Shown here: piece by piece, positions 59,507 to 64,000 of the stretch | Position numbering within the stretch: position 1 is the first letter of the stretch | Layout of the letters: the number at the start of each line of letters is the position of its first letter | Assembly: GCA_025200525.1 (NCBI GenBank) | Contig: CM045763.1 | Span: 59,475,530-59,539,529, forward strand | Source: Camellia lanceoleosa | Lineage: Eukaryota; Streptophyta; Magnoliopsida; Ericales; Theaceae | Reading direction: 5' to 3' | DNA: 64,000 nt | Notes under the pieces: model-generated | Seen by the model: only the letters and a program-made list of their open reading frames with translations | Told to the model about the DNA's origin: nothing | The model's database searches: none | Made by a program: the position numbers and the translations under genes

Positions 59507-60010
59507 CACTACAAAAAAAATTGTTTTTTGCGACGGCAAAACACCGTCGCAAATACCTCAAACGCCGTCTCAAAAGGCTTTTGCGACGGTAAAATATTTT
59601 TTTGCGACGGCAAGTGGGGGTCGCAACAAAGGGGGTTGCAAAAGGCCTTTAGCGACGGCAAGTGCCGTCGCCATTGTTTTTGCGATGAGAATTTTTTGTT
59701 TTTGCGACGGCAAATTTGTGTCACCAATAATGGACGAAATTCTAGTTTTTTCGCGACGGCACAGTATTGCCGTCGCTAAAAGAGTTTTTTGAGATGGCAA
59801 AAATACCGTCGCTAAAAGTGTCGTCGCTATTGACTTTTGTCGACGACAACCTGAGCCGTCGCTAATGACTATTGTCGACGGCAATTTTACCGTCACTAAA
59901 GGTTATTTTTCAATTGAATTCCCTCCCTTTGCGCGACGAGATATGTCTTTGTCATAAAAAAGTCGGCATAAATTTTCTTTTGCAACGGGGTGTTCGGCCG
60001 TCTCAAAAAA
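59507..60010. mobile_element. left end of a second CACTA element
   Basis: Begins CACTACAAAAAAAATTG and is followed by about fifteen copies of GCGACGGC / GCCGTCGC in both orientations, typical CACTA subterminal repeats of a family different from the first (core GCGACGGCA instead of GGCGACTAA). The matching right end is not in the window. It lies in intron 1 of copy B. Long open frames here come from the repeats. Confidence 0.8.
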
Positions 60011-60500
60011 AATATTAAAAAAAAAGCCTGTATTGAAATTATTAAAAATGTAAAAAATAACCTGTATTAAATGAAAAAAAACTAAAAAAAAAATCCAAAA
60101 ATTACATAATAATAAAGATACATACATAAACAAAAGTTGGCACATGATTAAAATTCATAATGTTGCTCTATTCATAACAATACATAAATAAAAATCCATA
60201 ACAATAAAAATTATGCCACTACATAATGTCGCATAATACATAATGTTGTTCACAAATTTAAATAACAGAAATCAAAATCAAAACCAAAAGTTTTTGTCTT
60301 GATTCTTTCGTGAGTTACAAAAACTAATAATCTTCACACGCCCGCATTCCACAAGAAGCAAACTGCTACTCAGGAAATATCTGAAAAAAACAAAATAAAA
60401 ATAATTAATAACAATATAATGGTGTTAATATTTAATTACAGAAAAATATAAAAAAAATTAAATACCATATAATTAGAAAGATAGATTAGTAAATAATTTT
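60010..60500. other. AT-rich interval inside the second CACTA element
   Basis: A- and T-rich sequence with repeated 'cataataca', 'ataaaaatcc' phrases; nothing recognisable. Confidence 0.4.
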
Positions 60501-60836
60501 GACTAGACCGAAATCCGACTCTAACTCCCAAACCGGGAACCCGATTCGAGTCTCGTCTTCTCCCACAAGTCTATCGTGCCTAGGCGGTCATGTGTGCCAA
60601 GTTTCGTGCTAAACCGACGCCATTTGGTGATTTTGGGGAGTTAACACCTCGAATTCAAGTTTTTTAAGGAACTAGTTTGCCTAAAGTGAAATCCAGCTCC
60701 AACTCCTAAACCGGGAACCCGATTCAAGCCCCGTCTTCTCCCACAAGTCTCTCGTGCCTAGGCGGTCATCTGTGCCAAGTTTCGTGCTAAACCGACGCTG
60801 TTTGGTGATTTTGGGGCGTTAACACCTTGAATTCAA
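60500..60836. repeat. 178-bp tandem duplication next to the gypsy remnant
   Basis: 'aaccgggaac' at 60531 and 60709 anchors two similar units that include 'cgtcttctcccacaagtct', 'cgtgcctaggcggtcat', 'gtgccaagtttcgtgctaaa' and 'tttggtgattttgggg'. On the - strand the unit edge reads TGTTAACGCCCCAAAATCACC, resembling the start of some gypsy LTRs, so these may be LTR fragments. The right unit abuts the truncated RNase H region. Confidence 0.75.
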
Positions 60837-62430
60837 GTTTCTCAAATTTCTCACCATACAAATAATGTCTCCAAATTTTTAGGGCAAATATCACAGCTGC
60901 TAGCTCTAGATCATGCGTAGGGTAATTCTTCTCGTGAATTTTCAACTGACGTGAGCCATAGGCAACCACTTTCCCCTCTTGCATCAACACACAACCTAGA
61001 CCCTCTCGTGAGGCGTCACAATAAACCGAATAACCCAATCCTCTCTCCGGAATAATCAAAACCGGAGCGGTGGTCAATCTAACTTTCAACTCCTGAAATG
61101 ACCTTTCACAAGTCTCATTCCAAACAAATTTGACTCCCTTCCGAGTCAATCTAGTCAACGGTGAAGCTAACCTGGAGAAATCTTTCACAAACCGACGGTA
61201 ATACCCAGCTAATCCCGTAAAATCATGGATCTCAAATACACTCTTAGGTTGTGCCCAATCTTGCCTCGCCTCCGTCTTGGATGTATCAACAGATACCCCC
61301 TTCCCGGAAACCACATGGCCTAAGAACTTCACCTCTTCTAGCCAGAACTCACACTTCCCAAACTTAGCATAAAGCTTATGGGTTCTAAGTAATTCTAGCA
61401 CCACTCTCAAGTGTTCCTCGTGCTCTTCCTCCTCAAGGTGAATAAATCAAAATGTCGCCCACGAAGACGACCACAAACGATCCATAAATGCTCGGAAGAT
61501 CCGGTTCATCAAATCCATAAACACCGCTGGTGCATTGGTGAGCCCAAACGGCATCACCAGAAACTCGTAGTGGCCATACCGCGTACGGAATGCCGTCTTT
61601 GGAATATCCTCCTCCCTGACTCTCAACTGATGATAACCCGATCTCAAGTCTATCTTAGAGAAACAACGGGAACCCTTCAACTGATCGAACAAATCATCTA
61701 TACGAGGCATCGGGTACTTATTCTTAACCGTCACCCGATTCAACTTCCGGTAATCTATACAAAGTCTCAAAGCACCACCTTTCTTTTTAACGAAAAGGGC
61801 TGGCGCTCCCCACGGTGAAACACTAGGACGGATATAACCCTTATCTAACAACTCCTGGAGCTGAATCTTCAATTCAACTAGCTCGTGGGGCAAAAGGATA
61901 GGGTGCTATAGAAATCGCCGCATCGCACTAAGTCAATAGAGAACTCAATCTCTCGACGGTGGTAAATCGACGGATCCTCGAAAACGTCCGAGTACTCACA
62001 AACCACCCTTGGTAACACAATCGAGTCTCAACATCCTCACTAATCGCAAGACTAGCAAGTAAACTACTAAGCTCACTCCGCCTCGCGGATCATACCTCGT
62101 GGCAAAACACTACCAACCCTGTCCCCTTAAATGAAAACGTTCTCCGCTCCATGTACAACAAGTTACCCTCGACGGTAGCAATCAATAAATGCCCTATGAT
62201 GATAACCATCCATACCCAAAATAACATCGAAGCCCTTCATGGGCATCACTACAAAAGAGAAAGGGATTCTATGATCATCGACCTCTATATCACAACCCCT
62301 AACACCTTGTTTCAAAATCAACTCACCCCAAGAGGCGACACTACACAAATAGGAGATGCTAATCGAGCTAACTCCAACTCCAAAATAGATGCAAATGTAG
62401 CAGACACAAAGGAATGAGAGCACCCGTGTC
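60787..62430 (-). pseudogene. Ty3/gypsy pol remnant: protease, reverse transcriptase, RNase H
   Basis: From right to left: an IDTGA protease motif (near 62430), FVVMPMKGFDVILGMDGY, then reverse transcriptase from 61893 ([64 protein letters not shown]) and, after 61440, [28 protein letters not shown] and RNase H ([34 protein letters not shown]) to about 60830, where it stops abruptly. The segment with the catalytic Y/FVDD is in a shifted frame, reads VGD instead of VDD and is followed by a stop. Integrase is missing. Inactive. Confidence 0.9.
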
Positions 62431-62789
62431 GATCAATACACTAGCAATGAATTGCAAAAACAAGAAGGTACCTCTAACCAGATGGAGCGGTATAAGATCC
62501 TGTGATAAAGATACACGCCCAGATGACCTCTCGATCAACTGCTCTCCCCTCGAGCAAAAGATTGCCTGATTGGGACGAAGAAGCCCTGGTTGGCCCTCGA
62601 GGCTCGAATCGGCCGAGTAGGCATCGACTCGAGTCCGCCTCGAACCAAGAGCACGGTGTGCCACCCAACTGGGCAAAACCTCTTCATGTGCCCCGCCGAT
62701 CAAGACAAAACAAGAGGACTACCGACCTCTACTCGACTCGCTCTGAGATCGAGCCAAGAAGATGCGCCTCCTCAACTCCTCCTCTCGAG

Positions 62790-63670
62790 GACAACCGGAG
62801 ACTTGTGGCCCGGTGACCACACTTGAAACAGTAATGTCTCCTCGACCGCTTTTCCCAGAGCTAGCACCTAAGATCGAAAAGTGGATCTAGAAAAACTACT
62901 CGAGGTCAGCCGAGGAGTGAAACCTCTCGCCTCGCCATCACTCGCCATCCCGACTCCTCTTGGAGCCTTCGCCTTTCCCTCTTCCCATCATAATCTCGCA
63001 GGGTCAGATCAACCAATCGCCCAAATCCCTAATCATAGACCCAACAACTCTCAAAGATGAGGCCACGCCAACTTCTTCTCAAACTCAATGCAAGGCGCTC
63101 CTCGGTTGCCACCAACTCAGTGCAAACCTCGACAAACTAGTGAATGCCGCTTCAAACTCGGCCATCGATAAAGCGTTTCGCCAAGATGGCGAATCGATCT
63201 CTCAACTTCTCTGAGCAAATTGGAGACAAGTACTTCTCTGAAAAGCATCAACAAAAGCCTTCCACGTACCTCCAATACGACCCTTGGTGAACTTCCACCA
63301 TCGACCAAGATCTCCCTTCACCGAACGATGCCAAGGTCACCTTCAACCCTCGTCTTCGATGCCAAGCATCTCAAGCGTTGTTGCCAAGCGGCTCGCTAGG
63401 ATCACTCTACAAACACGTCCGTTGAGACCTAAGAATTCCCTCTTCGAAAAAGAAGGCCCAGATCCGCCACAACTACCGAGCGATTCGAGCCCTAAGAATG
63501 CCCATCGACTCCTAAAAGCTCCAAATTTATCTTGGGCCAGCCAAAGCGCCATACCTTTTGCTCGGCTCTTTGCCACATTGGCTTGGCCAACACCTCCTCA
63601 ATCGCCGGTATCTCTCCGGTATAGGCACTTCTGCCTAGCTCGCCTACCACGCCTACTGACCTCGCCCTCG
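62790..63670 (-). pseudogene. Ty3/gypsy gag remnant, heavily frameshifted
   Basis: On the - strand a zinc-knuckle start (YCFKCGH, near 62840) and, further upstream, GGTWKAFVDAF and, in another frame, EKLRDRF and FEKKL-like fragments of the Retrotrans_gag domain are found in three different frames. The order and position (gag upstream of pol) fit the element whose pol lies at 60787-62430. The stretch 63670-64000 shows no further recognisable part; the 5' LTR would be beyond the window. Confidence 0.65.
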
Positions 63671-64000
63671 TCCTGACATCCTAATGAAGGAAACAAAGAC
63701 GTTAGCACTCTAAATAATGTGCCAAAACTATAACACTTGCGTCCTAATACATTGGACAACAATAAATCACACCACGTAAGCACATAATCACATAAGCACC
63801 TACGAATTTCATTCCTGGATAATGACAGTCCCAAGACGTCGCTAAAGTTCCGGTTGGAAACAACATTGATCAAGTGCCTTTCCAACAAGACATTCAGAGA
63901 CTCAAGGGTCCAATCAACATCCAGAAACTACATTCCATACCCACATAGTCACATAAACATGTTATCATATAAGCATGCAATCATTACACTAAGTCTCTAT

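Noticed and set aside
59444..59896. Open frames rich in RRQ or AVAKG across the GCGACGGC region
   Set aside because: They come from CACTA subterminal repeats.
61411..61818. 135-residue frame on the + strand
   Set aside because: Antisense shadow of the gypsy reverse transcriptase.

Overview
This is AT-rich plant nuclear DNA. It has GT-AG introns, plant-type PIF/Harbinger, CACTA, Ty1/copia-like and Ty3/gypsy elements, Tourist-like and hAT MITEs and Helitron-like elements. The one host gene family present is ALDH2C, most like the plant ALDH2C4/REF1 aldehyde dehydrogenases. A dicot is most likely; I cannot name the species. No tRNA, rRNA or CRISPR array was seen.

Left part, 1-21.3 kb. A 75-bp minisatellite (about 700-1625) and a foldback element precede ALDH copy A (3593-21215, + strand, nine exons). 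Joined, the exons give 501 codons in standard ALDH numbering: N169, E268 and C302 fall exactly where expected. Eight exons look intact. Exon 3 (14451-14834) has an in-frame TAG at codon 125 and what look like several compensated +1/-1 indels. The start of exon 3 is also present two more times in intron 2, each copy interrupted by a small CACTA-type MITE. The introns are crowded with MITEs. A (GA)n tract abuts the start codon and a (TC)n tract follows the stop codon.

Middle part, 21.3-36.3 kb. A gene-poor stretch holds two Helitron-like elements of one family in opposite orientation. It is followed by an 8.6-kb PIF/Harbinger element (27174-35781, AAT target duplication) with an intact 399-residue, three-exon transposase and a broken Myb/SANT-like ORF1, both on the - strand.

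Right part, 36.3-64 kb. A 22.1-kb CACTA element (36281-58404, ACA target duplication) carries subterminal repeats, a 12-copy 161-bp satellite, a decayed TNP2 transposase and a decayed second (Transposase_24-type) gene, both on the - strand. Nested inside it is a 7.4-kb gag-only LTR retrotransposon (40731-48123, ATACC target duplication) with a decayed antisense ORF. The CACTA element ends 95 bp before the ATG of ALDH copy B, of which only exon 1 (58500-58599) is in the window. Intron 1 of copy B then holds the end of a second CACTA element and a decayed Ty3/gypsy gag-pol.

How it fits together. Copies A and B are a tandem duplication that includes upstream DNA. Copy A keeps the empty versions of both the Harbinger site (near 1740) and the CACTA site (near 3485), so both elements inserted into copy B's upstream region after the duplication, or at least in only one of the two copies. 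The copy-B promoter is split by 22 kb of transposon.
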